Below, piece after piece: positions 25,478-34,003 of a DNA stretch of 64,000 nucleotides; the first letter of the stretch is position 1, and each line of letters starts with the position of its first letter. The notes below the pieces were generated by a model that was not told where the DNA came from, ran no database searches, and saw nothing but the letters and a program-made list of their open reading frames with translations. A program made the position numbers and the translations under genes. The stretch covers positions 1-64,000 of the forward strand of contig JBBQCW010000011.1 in assembly GCA_038319025.1 (NCBI GenBank), read 5' to 3'. This DNA comes from JBBQCW01 sp038319025 (lineage in GTDB: Bacteria > Actinomycetota > Thermoleophilia > Solirubrobacterales > Solirubrobacteraceae).

Positions 25478-26184
25478 CCGCGTTGGGGCTTCGGGCCCAC
25501 TACCCCCGCGTGCGAAGATGCACGTGCATGGCCGACGTCCTCGCGCACGCTCCCGACCCGGACGGCCCGCTGCTCGAGCGACTGCGCCGCGGCGACGAGC
25601 ACGCCTTTACGACGCTGGTGGACCGCTACGCCACGTCGATGCTCCGGGTGGCGCTGCTCTACGTGCCCTCGCGGGCAGTGGCCGAAGAAGTGGTCCAGGA
25701 GACGTGGCTTGGGGTGCTTCGCGGGCTGCCGGCGTTCGAGCAGCGGTCGACGCTGCGCACCTGGCTGTTTCGCATCCTCACAAACCGGGCTCGCACGCGT
25801 GGCGTGCGCGAGCACCGGACGGTCCCCTTCGCGGCCCTCGCGGCGCGTGAGACGGAGGACGGTTACGCGGCGGTCGACGGCGACCGCTTTCTGCCCGCCG
25901 ACGACGACCGCTGGCCCCACCACTGGGCTACGCCCCCGCGCCGTTGGGACGAGTCCCCCGAGCGCCACCTCGCCGCCCGCGAGACCGACATGCTCGTGCG
26001 CGGCGCGATCGAGGCGCTGCCGGAGACGCAGCGCATCGTCATCACCATGCGCGACCTGGAGGGCTGGGACGCACCCGACGTGTGCGACGCCCTCGAGATC
26101 AGTGCCGGCAACCAGCGCGTCCTCCTGCACCGCGCTCGCAGCACCATCCGCCGTGGCCTCGAACACCACTTCACCGATGACTGA
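25474..26184 (+). CDS. ECF-type RNA polymerase sigma factor
   Basis: 236 residues. Region 2 spans GDEHAFTTLVDRYATSMLRV and EEVVQETWLGVLRGL to the -10-recognition helix STLRTWLFRILTNRART. Region 4 is ALPETQRIVITMRDLEGW followed by the DNA-binding helix ISAGNQRVLLHRARSTIRRG. The linker between them is long and His/Trp-rich. ATG 25474 overlaps the antiporter stop by 4 nt; ATG 25528 is an equally plausible start since the sigma domain begins after it. The anti-sigma gene starts inside its 3' end (8-bp overlap), the usual arrangement for a co-expressed switch. Confidence 0.92.
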   Translation: MTALGLRAHYPRVRRCTCMADVLAHAPDPDGPLLERLRRGDEHAFTTLVDRYATSMLRVALLYVPSRAVAEEVVQETWLGVLRGLPAFEQRSTLRTWLFRILTNRARTRGVREHRTVPFAALAARETEDGYAAVDGDRFLPADDDRWPHHWATPPRRWDESPERHLAARETDMLVRGAIEALPETQRIVITMRDLEGWDAPDVCDALEISAGNQRVLLHRARSTIRRGLEHHFTDD

Positions 26185-26431
26185 CCTGCTGCCCGAGATG
26201 CCGTGCCGTGAGTTCGTCGAGGTCGTCACCGACTATCTCGAAGGCGCGCTGTCGGCCGACGACCACGCTCGCTTCGTCGCGCACCTCGGGGTGTGCGAAG
26301 CGTGCGCTCTGTACATGGAGCAGCTGCGCCTGACCAAGGAGGCCGTGGGCCAGGTGGAGCTGTACACGCTCAGCCCGGCCGCTCGCGCCGAACTGCTGGG
26401 CGCCTTCCGCGGCTGGGCGACAACGACGTAA
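26177..26431 (+). CDS. Zinc-binding anti-sigma factor (ZAS type)
   Basis: 84 residues. The zinc motif is intact: an early Cys in MPCREFVEVV and HxxxCxxC as HLGVCEAC, giving the H-C-C-C set of the zf-HC2 family, in which some members release sigma on thiol oxidation. No membrane helix, so it is a cytosolic anti-sigma factor. It begins 8 bp before the sigma factor stop and is followed after 29 bp by the Rieske-ThDP gene. Inference: the pair could respond to redox stress, which fits the redox enzyme downstream. Confidence 0.9.
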   Translation: MTDLLPEMPCREFVEVVTDYLEGALSADDHARFVAHLGVCEACALYMEQLRLTKEAVGQVELYTLSPAARAELLGAFRGWATTT

Positions 26432-26460
26432 CGAACCTGCCGCTCATCGGACTGGTGGGC

Positions 26461-28410
26461 ATGTCCTCCACCGAACTCGTCTGGCAGAAGATCCTCGAAC
26501 CCGACGTGTTGCCCGAAGGGCGCGTGACCACCGCCACCGCCGGCCATCGCACGCTCGCCGTCACGCACATCGACGGCGAGTACGGAGCGCTGGACAACCG
26601 CTGCCCCCACCAGGGCGGGCCGCTGGGCGAGGGCTCGATCGAGCAGGGCAAGCTGCGCTGCCCATGGCACGGGTACGACTACTGCCCGCTGAGCGGGGAC
26701 TCCGCCTTCGGTGATGGTGTCGAGAGCTTCCCCGTCGAGGTGCGCGATGACGGCCTGTGGGTCGGCGTGCCGCCGGAGACGCCGCACGTGCGGACGGTGT
26801 CGGATCTGATGGCGGAGACGATGGTCGCCTGGGGCGTACAGCACGTGTTCGGGATGGTCGGCCACTCCAACCTCGGCCTGGCCGACGGACTGCGCCGCCG
26901 CGAGGAGGCCGGCGAGCTCACGTTCATCGGCATCCGCCACGAGGGCGCCGCCGCCTTCGCCGCCTCGGCCTACGGCAAGCTCACCGGCCGCCCGGCGGCC
27001 TGCCTGACGATCGCGGGCCCTGGCGCCACGAACCTGCTGACCGGCCTGTGGGACGCGAAGGTCGATCGCTCCCCGGTCATTGCGCTGACCGGCCAGGTGG
27101 ACACCAAGGTGCTCGGCAAGGGCGCGTTCCAGGACGTGGACCTCGCCGGCGCGTTCGGCACGGTGGCGGCGTGGAGCGCCACGGCCCTGCCGGATTCCGA
27201 CCATGCCGAGCTGATGGCGCTGGCCGTCAAGCACGCGCTGCTGGAGCATGGCGTGGCGCATCTGATCTTCCCCGACGAGGTGCAGAACCGGCCCGCGCCG
27301 GATGCCCCGGTGGCCGGGCCGGCCGGCCGACTGCCGGCGCTCGCGCTGGCGCCCAACGCCGAGGCGCTGGCCCAGGCGCGCGCACGGCTCGCGACCGCGC
27401 GGCGTCCGGTGATCATCGTCGGCCATGGCGCGCAGCCACATGCGGGCGCCGTGATTGAGCTGGCCGAGGCGCTGGGCGCACCGGTAATCACCACGTTCAA
27501 GGCCAAAGGCCTGATCGCCGACGACCATCCGCTGGCCTGCGGCGTGCTCGGCCGCAGCGGCACGCCGATCGCGTCGTGGTGCATGAACGAGGCCGACCTG
27601 CTGATCGTGCTGGGCGCGTCGTTCGCCAACCACACCGGCATCTATCCCGGCCATCCAATCATTCAGGTCGACAACGACCCGTTGCAGCTCGGGCGCTTCC
27701 ACGCGGTCGAGATCCCGGTGCTCGGTGATGTGGGGCTGACCGCCGCGGCTCTGCTCCAGACCGCGCGGGCTGACGACGGTGTTGAACGGGCCGACCAGCG
27801 CGCCGACGTCACGGCGCGCCGGGCGCTGTGGACGGCTGAGAAGGCCAGTCGCGCCGGCGACGACCGCGGCCATGGCGTCGCCTCGGCAGCGGTGATGGCG
27901 GCGCTATCGGCCGCCGCGCCCGACAACGCGGTCCTGTGCGTCGACGTCGGCAACCACGCCTACTCGTTCGGCCGCTACCTGGAGACCAAGGCCGGGCAGG
28001 ACGTGCTCATGTCGGGCTATCTGGGCTCGATCGGCTTCGCCTATCCGGCGGCGCTCGGCGCGTGGGCGGCCACCGGCGGCGAGCGCCCGATCATCGCCAT
28101 CACCGGCGACGGCGGCTTTGCCCAGTACATGGCGGAGGTGACGACGGCGGTAAAGCACGGTATGAACATCACCCACGTGCTGCTCAACAACGGCCAGCTC
28201 GGCAAGATCGCCAAGGAGCAGCGCGCGGGCGAGTGGGACGTGTGGCAGACGTCGCTCCACAACCCCCACTTCTCCGCCTACGCGGAGGACTGCGGCGCGC
28301 TCGGCCTGCGCGTGACCCGCGCAGACGAACTGGCCGATGCCCTAGCGCGGGCGCTGGCCCACGAGGGCCCCGCGATGGTCGAGGTGATGACCGACGCCGA
28401 CCTGATCTGA
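26461..28410 (+). CDS. Rieske [2Fe-2S] and thiamine diphosphate enzyme fusion
   Basis: 649 residues. Residues about 5-103 form a Rieske domain with C48-P-H50 and C67-P-W-H70, all four cluster ligands present. From about 110 the protein is a complete ThDP enzyme of the acetolactate synthase/pyruvate oxidase family: the catalytic Glu161 in IGIRHEGAAAFAASAYG, a central domain at about 295-420, and the ThDP motif GDG (549-551) to NN (576-577) with the classical 26-residue spacing. ATG 26461 is taken because homology starts there; the longer frame overlaps the anti-sigma gene. The Rieske cluster may pass electrons from the carbanion intermediate to an acceptor, replacing or adding to FAD. Substrate unknown. 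Fifth gene of the operon with the ECF pair. Confidence 0.88.
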   Translation: MSSTELVWQKILEPDVLPEGRVTTATAGHRTLAVTHIDGEYGALDNRCPHQGGPLGEGSIEQGKLRCPWHGYDYCPLSGDSAFGDGVESFPVEVRDDGLWVGVPPETPHVRTVSDLMAETMVAWGVQHVFGMVGHSNLGLADGLRRREEAGELTFIGIRHEGAAAFAASAYGKLTGRPAACLTIAGPGATNLLTGLWDAKVDRSPVIALTGQVDTKVLGKGAFQDVDLAGAFGTVAAWSATALPDSDHAELMALAVKHALLEHGVAHLIFPDEVQNRPAPDAPVAGPAGRLPALALAPNAEALAQARARLATARRPVIIVGHGAQPHAGAVIELAEALGAPVITTFKAKGLIADDHPLACGVLGRSGTPIASWCMNEADLLIVLGASFANHTGIYPGHPIIQVDNDPLQLGRFHAVEIPVLGDVGLTAAALLQTARADDGVERADQRADVTARRALWTAEKASRAGDDRGHGVASAAVMAALSAAAPDNAVLCVDVGNHAYSFGRYLETKAGQDVLMSGYLGSIGFAYPAALGAWAATGGERPIIAITGDGGFAQYMAEVTTAVKHGMNITHVLLNNGQLGKIAKEQRAGEWDVWQTSLHNPHFSAYAEDCGALGLRVTRADELADALARALAHEGPAMVEVMTDADLI

Positions 28411-28431
28411 GTCGCGCGCCGTTCTTAGACG

Positions 28432-29193
28432 CTAGCCGCGGTACTCCGGGTTTGGGTGCTCCGGGTTGGACAGGTCCCAGTCGTTGGTGGTGGTGCCGTG
28501 GGCCGGGATGCCGCCGGCGTCCTTCAGCAGGCGCGCCATGTGCAGCATGTTCCAGGCCATGAAGGTCGTGTTGCGCGAGGTCCAGGCGTTGCGCTGCCCA
28601 CCCTCATCCGGATCCAGGTAGGACGGGCCGGGGCCGGCCTCGCCGACCCAGTAGGCGTCGGACTGCGGCGGCACGGTCACGCCGATGTGCTGCAGCGCGT
28701 AGAGGACCTGGGCGCTGACGTGCTTGCCGCCGTCCTCGTTGCCGGTGGTGAGCGACCCGCCGACCTTGCCGTAGTAGGACCACTGGCCGCGGTCGTTGAG
28801 GTCGCCCGAGTACGCGTACAGGCGCTCGATGATCGTGCGGGTCTGGGAGCTCTGATCGCCCAGCCAGATCGGGCCGCTGATCAGGATGATGTCCGCGGGC
28901 TCAACGAGGTCGCGGTAGATCGCCGGGAAATCGTCGGCCTCGTACCCGTGCTCGCGCATGTCGGGCCACACGCCCGGCGGGATCGCATGGTCGACGGTGC
29001 GGATCTCGTCGACGCGGACGCCGACCCCCTCCCAGGCCCCGCGCACGATGGCCAGCAGGCCGTCCGTCTGGCTGGGTTCGGGCGAGCGCTTGAGCGTGCC
29101 GTTGAAGATCACGGCCCGCAGGTCGCCGTACTCGGCGGGCGGGGAGACGGCGAGGCCGTCGATGAAGGACTGGATGGCAGCGGGGATGGGCAT
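28432..29193 (-). CDS. Flavodoxin-fold NAD(P)H-dependent oxidoreductase
   Basis: 253 residues. The nucleotide/FMN-binding start is LRAVIFNGTLKRSPEPSQTDG, the phosphate loop of the FMN-reductase (NADPH-dependent FMN reductase) superfamily. ADIILISGPIWLGDQSSQTR gives the isoalloxazine-loop Pro-x-W pattern, and YYGKVGGSLTTGNEDGGKHV the later flavin-contact loop. Soluble. Convergent with the Rieske-ThDP gene (21-bp gap) and divergent from the luciferase-like gene across 81 bp. The electron acceptor is unknown. Confidence 0.85.
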   Translation of the reverse strand: MPIPAAIQSFIDGLAVSPPAEYGDLRAVIFNGTLKRSPEPSQTDGLLAIVRGAWEGVGVRVDEIRTVDHAIPPGVWPDMREHGYEADDFPAIYRDLVEPADIILISGPIWLGDQSSQTRTIIERLYAYSGDLNDRGQWSYYGKVGGSLTTGNEDGGKHVSAQVLYALQHIGVTVPPQSDAYWVGEAGPGPSYLDPDEGGQRNAWTSRNTTFMAWNMLHMARLLKDAGGIPAHGTTTNDWDLSNPEHPNPEYRG

Positions 29194-29274
29194 GGGTGGT
29201 TCGTCCTTCGAGGTGCGATGGCGTTACAGGGCGTTGGGTGTGGTCCGGCGCCCGCGCGTTGCTACCGTCGAGTG

Positions 29275-30324
29275 ATGCGCCTGAGCGTCCTCGACCAATC
29301 CCCGATCCCCGAAGGCCTGACGGGGACGGATGCGCTGCGCAACACGCTGGACCTCGCGCGGCTGACCGACATGCTCGGGTACCACCGCTACTGGGTGGCC
29401 GAACATCACGGCGGGCCGACGCTGGCCGGCGCCGCACCCGAGGTGCTGATCGGTCCGATAGCCGCGAACACCACGCGCATCCGCGTCGGCAGCGGCGGCG
29501 TGATGCTCCCCCACTACAGCCCGCTGAAGGTGGCCGAGGCGTTCAGCATCCTGGCCGGGCTGTACCCGGGGCGGATCGATCTGGGCCTGGGCCGCGCGTC
29601 GGGGACCGATCAGATCACCACGCTGGCCCTGCAACGCGATCGCAGCCGAGGGCTGGGCGACGACTTCCCCGCGCAGCTCGCCGAGCTGCTGGCGCTGCTG
29701 GAGAACCGCATGCCGGCCGACCATCCTTTCGCCCGCCTGGCGGCACTCCCGGGCGGCCCCGAGCGCCCCGAGCCGTGGCTGCTCGGCAGCTCGATGCAGA
29801 GCGCGCTGTGGGCCGGCGAGGCCGGGCTGCGGTACGCGTTCGCCGACTTCATCAACCCCGGCGGGGCGCAGATCGCGGCGACGTACCGTGAGCACTTTGT
29901 TCCGTCAGTCGGCGTGAATGCGCCGCGCCTTGCGGTGGCCGCGTGGGTGGTGTGCGCCGACTCGGACGAGGAGGCACAGCGTCTGGCCTCCAGCAGCCGC
30001 ATGACCCTGGGGATGCTGAGGCGAGGGCAGCTGATCCCCGTACCGCCGGTGGAGAAGGCGCTGCGCTACCTGGAGGCCCAGGGCGAGCGCGTCGAAGCCC
30101 CGCCGACGGGCCGGCGGGCGATCATCGGCGGGCCGGAGAAGGTCCGCGCGGGCGTGGAGGAACTGGTGAGCGCTTACGGGGCCGAGGAGGCGATCATCGT
30201 CACGATCACGTTCGACCACGAAGCCCGCCGACGCTCCTATGAGCTGCTGGCGGAAGCGTTCGGGCTCGAGGCGGCCCCGTCGCCCGTCGCCGCGCCAGGC
30301 ACCCCCGCCCCCGCGCCGGCCTGA
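29275..30324 (+). CDS. LLM-class (luciferase-like) flavin oxidoreductase
   Basis: 349 residues, (beta/alpha)8 barrel of the bacterial luciferase family using reduced FMN or F420. Family marks are YHRYWVAEHHGGPTLAGAAP, IRVGSGGVMLPHYSPLKVAE and PGRIDLGLGRASGTD, which match the LuxAB-like subgroup often labelled MsnO8. C-terminal tail is Pro/Ala-rich and variable. The start is ATG 29275; a GTG directly before it is possible. Divergent from a flavodoxin-fold reductase that could supply reduced flavin, though this link is only positional. Followed by repeat copy B after 86 bp. Confidence 0.88.
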   Translation: MRLSVLDQSPIPEGLTGTDALRNTLDLARLTDMLGYHRYWVAEHHGGPTLAGAAPEVLIGPIAANTTRIRVGSGGVMLPHYSPLKVAEAFSILAGLYPGRIDLGLGRASGTDQITTLALQRDRSRGLGDDFPAQLAELLALLENRMPADHPFARLAALPGGPERPEPWLLGSSMQSALWAGEAGLRYAFADFINPGGAQIAATYREHFVPSVGVNAPRLAVAAWVVCADSDEEAQRLASSSRMTLGMLRRGQLIPVPPVEKALRYLEAQGERVEAPPTGRRAIIGGPEKVRAGVEELVSAYGAEEAIIVTITFDHEARRRSYELLAEAFGLEAAPSPVAAPGTPAPAPA

Positions 30325-30410
30325 GCCCGGCGGTGGGCCTGGCGCTTGCGGGGTCACGGTACGCGGCCCGGTGCCGGCCGACACGCCCCTAACACCCCCG
30401 CCCGCCCGCG

Positions 30411-30453
30411 GTGGCTCGCAAACGTGATCTATATGAACGAGTTTGCGTGCCAC
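30411..30453. repeat. 43-bp palindromic interspersed element, copy B
   Basis: Arms GTGGCTCGCAAAC and GTTTGCGTGCCAC (13 bp, one T/T mismatch) around a 17-nt centre containing CTATATGAAC. Located between tandem plus-strand genes, 86 bp after one stop and 47 bp before the next start. Differs from copies A and C only by substitutions. Confidence 0.85.
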
Positions 30454-30500
30454 CCCAAGAAACCGCAACAGCTGACGCCCTGAGGATCTACAGTGGCCCT

Positions 30501-32975
30501 ATGTCCCTGGCTCGCCGTGCAGCGCTCACGCTCGCTTTCCTGCTCGTAATCACCCCGGCGACGGCGAATGCGGCTCAGCCGAGCCAGGTTCACGGCATCA
30601 CCGCTGAGGGCACCCGTGGGGTCCCGTTTTCACCGGTCAGCCCCGGCAGCACGCTCGGGCGCCCCTATCCGCTGGAGCAAATCGAGCCGGGCGAGCAGCC
30701 GCCGCGCCGGACCAATCCACACCCCAGCGCGGTCGTGCCTGGGCGCTCGCGGCGCACGGCTGGACCTAACGTCGCCGCCACGGCGGGGACGGCCTTCGAT
30801 GGCCCCCGGGGCGCCGTGCTCGGTCAGGATTCGCTGTTCACGCCGCCGGACACCGAGATCGCCGTCGGCCCGACGCAGGTCGTGGCGATCGTCAACGGCC
30901 GCATCCGCTCGTACGCCAAGGCGACTGGGGCAGCGGACGGTGCGCTGGACAACGACCTCGACGCCTTCTTTTCGACGCTCACCGTGGCCGGCGTGTCGGA
31001 CCCTCACATGGTGTTCGATCACGCCACCGGCCGCTGGTTCATCGTGATGATCGACGTCACCAACACGGGCAACAAGATCCTGTTCGCCGTCTCCAGCGGC
31101 CCCACCATCACGAGCCCGAGCAGCTTCACGTTCTTCTCGGTGAACGAGAACGTCGCCGGCGGTGGGAGTCACTTCGCCGATTACCCGACGCTCGGTATCG
31201 ACGCGAATGCGCTGTACGTCGGCATGAACATGTTCCAGAGCAGCGTCGGGGCCCCCATCGGCTCAAACGTCTACGTGGTCAACAAGCAGTCCCTGCTCGG
31301 CGCAGGCCCGATGGTCGTCACCGGATTCGCCAACGTGAACGGCCCGTTCACGCCGCAAGGCGTCGTCAACCCCGATCCTGCGGCCACCACCGGGGCCTTC
31401 ATCGGCGTCGATTCCAACCTGTTCTCCAAACTCGACGTGATCAAGGTCAACAACCCAGGCGGCACGCCCACGCTCGCCGCCACGCAGACGCTCACCGTCC
31501 CCACCACCACGGAGCCCGCAAGCGTCCCGCACCTCGGGAACACCGGCGGCAACCTCGACGGTCTTGACGACCGGCTGTACCAGGCGACCATGCGCAACGG
31601 CCACATCTTTACCGCGCACAACATCCGGGTCGACTCCGCCGGAGCAGCATCGGCAAGCGGCGGCCGGAACGGCTCGCGCTGGTACGACATCAACATGACC
31701 AGCGGGTCGCCGGTCCTCAGCCAGAGCGGCACGGTGTTCGACGGCACCGCTTCCGCTACCCCCAACAGCTACTGGATTCCCACGGTGACGACCAACGGTC
31801 AGGGGATCATGGCCATCGGCGGCAGCACGGCGTCAGCGGTCGCCCACGCCAACGCGTGGTTCTCCGCGCGTCGCCCGGGCGACGCCACCGGAGCCACGGA
31901 CGCTCCGGTGTTGAGCACGAACAGCCCCAACGCGTACAACACAACCTTCGAATCCGGCGTCCGTCGCTGGGGTGACTACTCCGCCATGGTCGTGGATCCC
32001 AACGACGACCAGACGCTGTGGACAGCCCAGGAGTACGCCGCCGTGCTGAACGGCTGGGGCCTGCGGATCGTGCAGCTGCACGCCCCGGCACCCCCGGCGC
32101 CGACGACGGCCACCCCGACGCACGTCCCCTCGGGGCTCGCTTCCGTATCGATCGGCCTGACGACTACGCTGAACGGCGGCGTCGGCTGGTTTGACCCGGG
32201 CGCCGGATTCGCCAGCCGTCTCGCCGTGACCACGAGCTGCGGTGCCACCGCGAACCCGAACGGTGTGACGTTCGTCAACGCCGGCCAGATTGCCGTTACC
32301 CTCAACACCTCAGCGGCCACGCCGGGCCCGTGCGACGTGACGGTCATCAACCCCGACGGCCAGCAGGCGACCGCCACAGGGTTGCTGACGATCGGCGCCG
32401 CCGACCACGCGCCGGTCGCAGTGAACGACAGCGCGAACACGCCGTTCAACACGGCGCTCAACGGGCCGAGCGTGCTCGCCAACGACACAGACGCCGACGG
32501 CGATCCGCTCACGGCGACCATCGCCACACTGCCCGCACACGGCACCGTCGCGTTGGCCCCGGCCGGCACCTACCTCTACACCCCCAACGCCGGGTTCTCC
32601 GGCGCCGATGCGTTCACCTACACAGCGGACGACGGGGCGGCCGCCTCGGCGCCCGCGACGGTGTCCATCACCGTGGCCGCCGGGCCGCCGCCGCCCACGG
32701 TGACGACACCTACCACCACCACGACGCCCACAACGACCACCCCGACAACGACCACCCCCCTGCCGCCGCCCACCGTCAGCTGCGTCATCCCGCGGGTCAA
32801 GGGGCTGACCCTGGCCAAGGCCAAGCGTGCCCTCGTCCGCGCCCACTGCAAGCCCGGCCGGGTCCGCCATGCGCGCGGGTCCGGCGTGCGGCGCGGTCGC
32901 GTGATCAAGACCTCTCCCAAGGCCGGCACCAGGCTGCGCAGCGGCGCCAAGGTGTCCCTGACGCTCCGGCGCTGA
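30501..32975 (+). CDS. Secreted multidomain protein with cadherin-like and PASTA domains
   Basis: 824 residues. The signal peptide (LARRAALTLAFLLVITPATANA) decides the start at 30501; the frame runs upstream through repeat B but without signal character. Residues about 85-540 look like a six/seven-bladed propeller with TPPDTEIAVGPTQVVAIVNG, VSDPHMVFDHATGRWFIV and GDYSAMVVDPNDDQTLWTAQE. A tandem-Ig/cadherin-like domain follows (VANDTDADGDPLTATIATLP-type region, about 655-745), then a Thr/Pro linker and a C-terminal PASTA domain (IPRVKGLTLAKAKRALVRAH ... RVIKTSPKAGTRL). PASTA domains usually bind peptidoglycan, suggesting attachment to the wall. Function unknown. Confidence 0.82.
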   Translation: MSLARRAALTLAFLLVITPATANAAQPSQVHGITAEGTRGVPFSPVSPGSTLGRPYPLEQIEPGEQPPRRTNPHPSAVVPGRSRRTAGPNVAATAGTAFDGPRGAVLGQDSLFTPPDTEIAVGPTQVVAIVNGRIRSYAKATGAADGALDNDLDAFFSTLTVAGVSDPHMVFDHATGRWFIVMIDVTNTGNKILFAVSSGPTITSPSSFTFFSVNENVAGGGSHFADYPTLGIDANALYVGMNMFQSSVGAPIGSNVYVVNKQSLLGAGPMVVTGFANVNGPFTPQGVVNPDPAATTGAFIGVDSNLFSKLDVIKVNNPGGTPTLAATQTLTVPTTTEPASVPHLGNTGGNLDGLDDRLYQATMRNGHIFTAHNIRVDSAGAASASGGRNGSRWYDINMTSGSPVLSQSGTVFDGTASATPNSYWIPTVTTNGQGIMAIGGSTASAVAHANAWFSARRPGDATGATDAPVLSTNSPNAYNTTFESGVRRWGDYSAMVVDPNDDQTLWTAQEYAAVLNGWGLRIVQLHAPAPPAPTTATPTHVPSGLASVSIGLTTTLNGGVGWFDPGAGFASRLAVTTSCGATANPNGVTFVNAGQIAVTLNTSAATPGPCDVTVINPDGQQATATGLLTIGAADHAPVAVNDSANTPFNTALNGPSVLANDTDADGDPLTATIATLPAHGTVALAPAGTYLYTPNAGFSGADAFTYTADDGAAASAPATVSITVAAGPPPPTVTTPTTTTTPTTTTPTTTTPLPPPTVSCVIPRVKGLTLAKAKRALVRAHCKPGRVRHARGSGVRRGRVIKTSPKAGTRLRSGAKVSLTLRR

Positions 32976-32992
32976 CCGCCCGCGCTGGCAGG

Positions 32993-33955
32993 ATGCAGCG
33001 CGTGTCCCGCGCCCTCACCTTCACGCCCCTGTTCATGGAGCGTGTGTGGGGCGGACGGCGGTTGGCCACCGACTTGGGCAAGCCGCTCACCGACGGCACC
33101 GTGATCGGAGAGTCCTGGGAGATAGTCGACCGCCCCGAGGCACAGTCGGTGGTCTCCGACGGGCCCAGGGCGGGAGCCACGCTGCATGAATTGTGGAGCG
33201 GCGCCGACCGCGCGGCTCTGTTCGGCGGGCGAGCCGCGCGGCACACCTCGGACCGTTTCCCCCTGCTCATCAAGCTGCTCGACTGCGAGGACACGTTGTC
33301 GATCCAGGTCCATCCGCCTGCCGCTGTCGCGCCGTCGCTGGGCGGCGAGCCGAAGACGGAGAGGTGGGTGATCGCCGGCGCGCGGCCCGACGCCCACCTG
33401 TTCGCCGGCCTCGCGGCGGGCGTTACGCGCGAGCGTTTCGAGACTGCCTTGGCCGTTGGCGAGGACGTCTCGGCCCTGCTGCAGCGGCTCGACGTGCAGG
33501 TGGGTGACGTGATGTTCCTGCCCAGCGGGCGCGTCCACGCGATCGGGGCGGGCAACCTGATCGTCGAGGTCCAGCAGAACTCCGACACCACCTATCGCGT
33601 GTACGACTTCGACCGGCCTGGTCTGGACGGCCGGCCGCGGGCACTGCACGTCGACCAGTCGCTGGCCTCGATCGACTGGGACGACCACGAGCCGGAGCTG
33701 GTGACCCCAGCGGGCGACGTCCTGGTGAGCAACGAGATCTTCGACGTGCAGCGCTGGTCGCTGGACGCACCGCGTCGCGCCACCGATCCGGGGGAGTGCG
33801 CGATCGTCTGCCCGGTGGCCGGCACGGTGACGGTCGATGACCTGGAGCTTGAATCCGGCCACTTCGCCCTGCTCCCGGCCGACGCGGACGATCTGGTGCT
33901 GCACCCGGGCGCCGGAGCAGCCGCGACCGTGCTGCGCATCGCGCTGCCGGCCTGA
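32993..33955 (+). CDS. manA: Mannose-6-phosphate isomerase, class I
   Basis: 320 residues, converts fructose-6-phosphate and mannose-6-phosphate. Family sequence is clear: TFTPLFMERVWGGRRLA at the start, the zinc-ligand strand LSIQVHPP (Gln and His), GDVMFLPSGRVHAIGAG with the second His, and LIVEVQQNSDTTYRVYDFDR. The length matches the short (Bacillus-type) class I enzymes. ATG 32993 and GTG 33002 are both possible starts. It begins 17 bp after the secreted-protein stop, so co-transcription is likely. Mannose phosphate feeds GDP-mannose and wall polysaccharides. Confidence 0.92.
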   Translation: MQRVSRALTFTPLFMERVWGGRRLATDLGKPLTDGTVIGESWEIVDRPEAQSVVSDGPRAGATLHELWSGADRAALFGGRAARHTSDRFPLLIKLLDCEDTLSIQVHPPAAVAPSLGGEPKTERWVIAGARPDAHLFAGLAAGVTRERFETALAVGEDVSALLQRLDVQVGDVMFLPSGRVHAIGAGNLIVEVQQNSDTTYRVYDFDRPGLDGRPRALHVDQSLASIDWDDHEPELVTPAGDVLVSNEIFDVQRWSLDAPRRATDPGECAIVCPVAGTVTVDDLELESGHFALLPADADDLVLHPGAGAAATVLRIALPA

Positions 33956-33975
33956 ACTCAGCACGGGCTGGCGCC

Positions 33976-33992
33976 AACTGGTCCAACCAGTT
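33976..33992. promoter_or_regulatory. Probable GntR operator
   Basis: Perfect inverted repeat AACTGGT-CCA-ACCAGTT, containing TGGTnnnACCA, the form bound by FadR-subfamily GntR regulators. It ends 11 bp before the GntR start codon, so the regulator probably represses itself and the downstream hydroxylase. Confidence 0.75.
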
Positions 33993-34003
33993 AGGATCGG
34001 CCC

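Noticed and set aside
26233..27873. 546-residue minus-strand open frame opposite the Rieske-ThDP gene
   Set aside because: Gly/Arg/His-rich shadow; the plus-strand frame has all catalytic motifs.
30411..30500. N-terminal extension of the PASTA protein through repeat B
   Set aside because: The extension is made only of the repeat and a short linker; the signal peptide begins at 30501.
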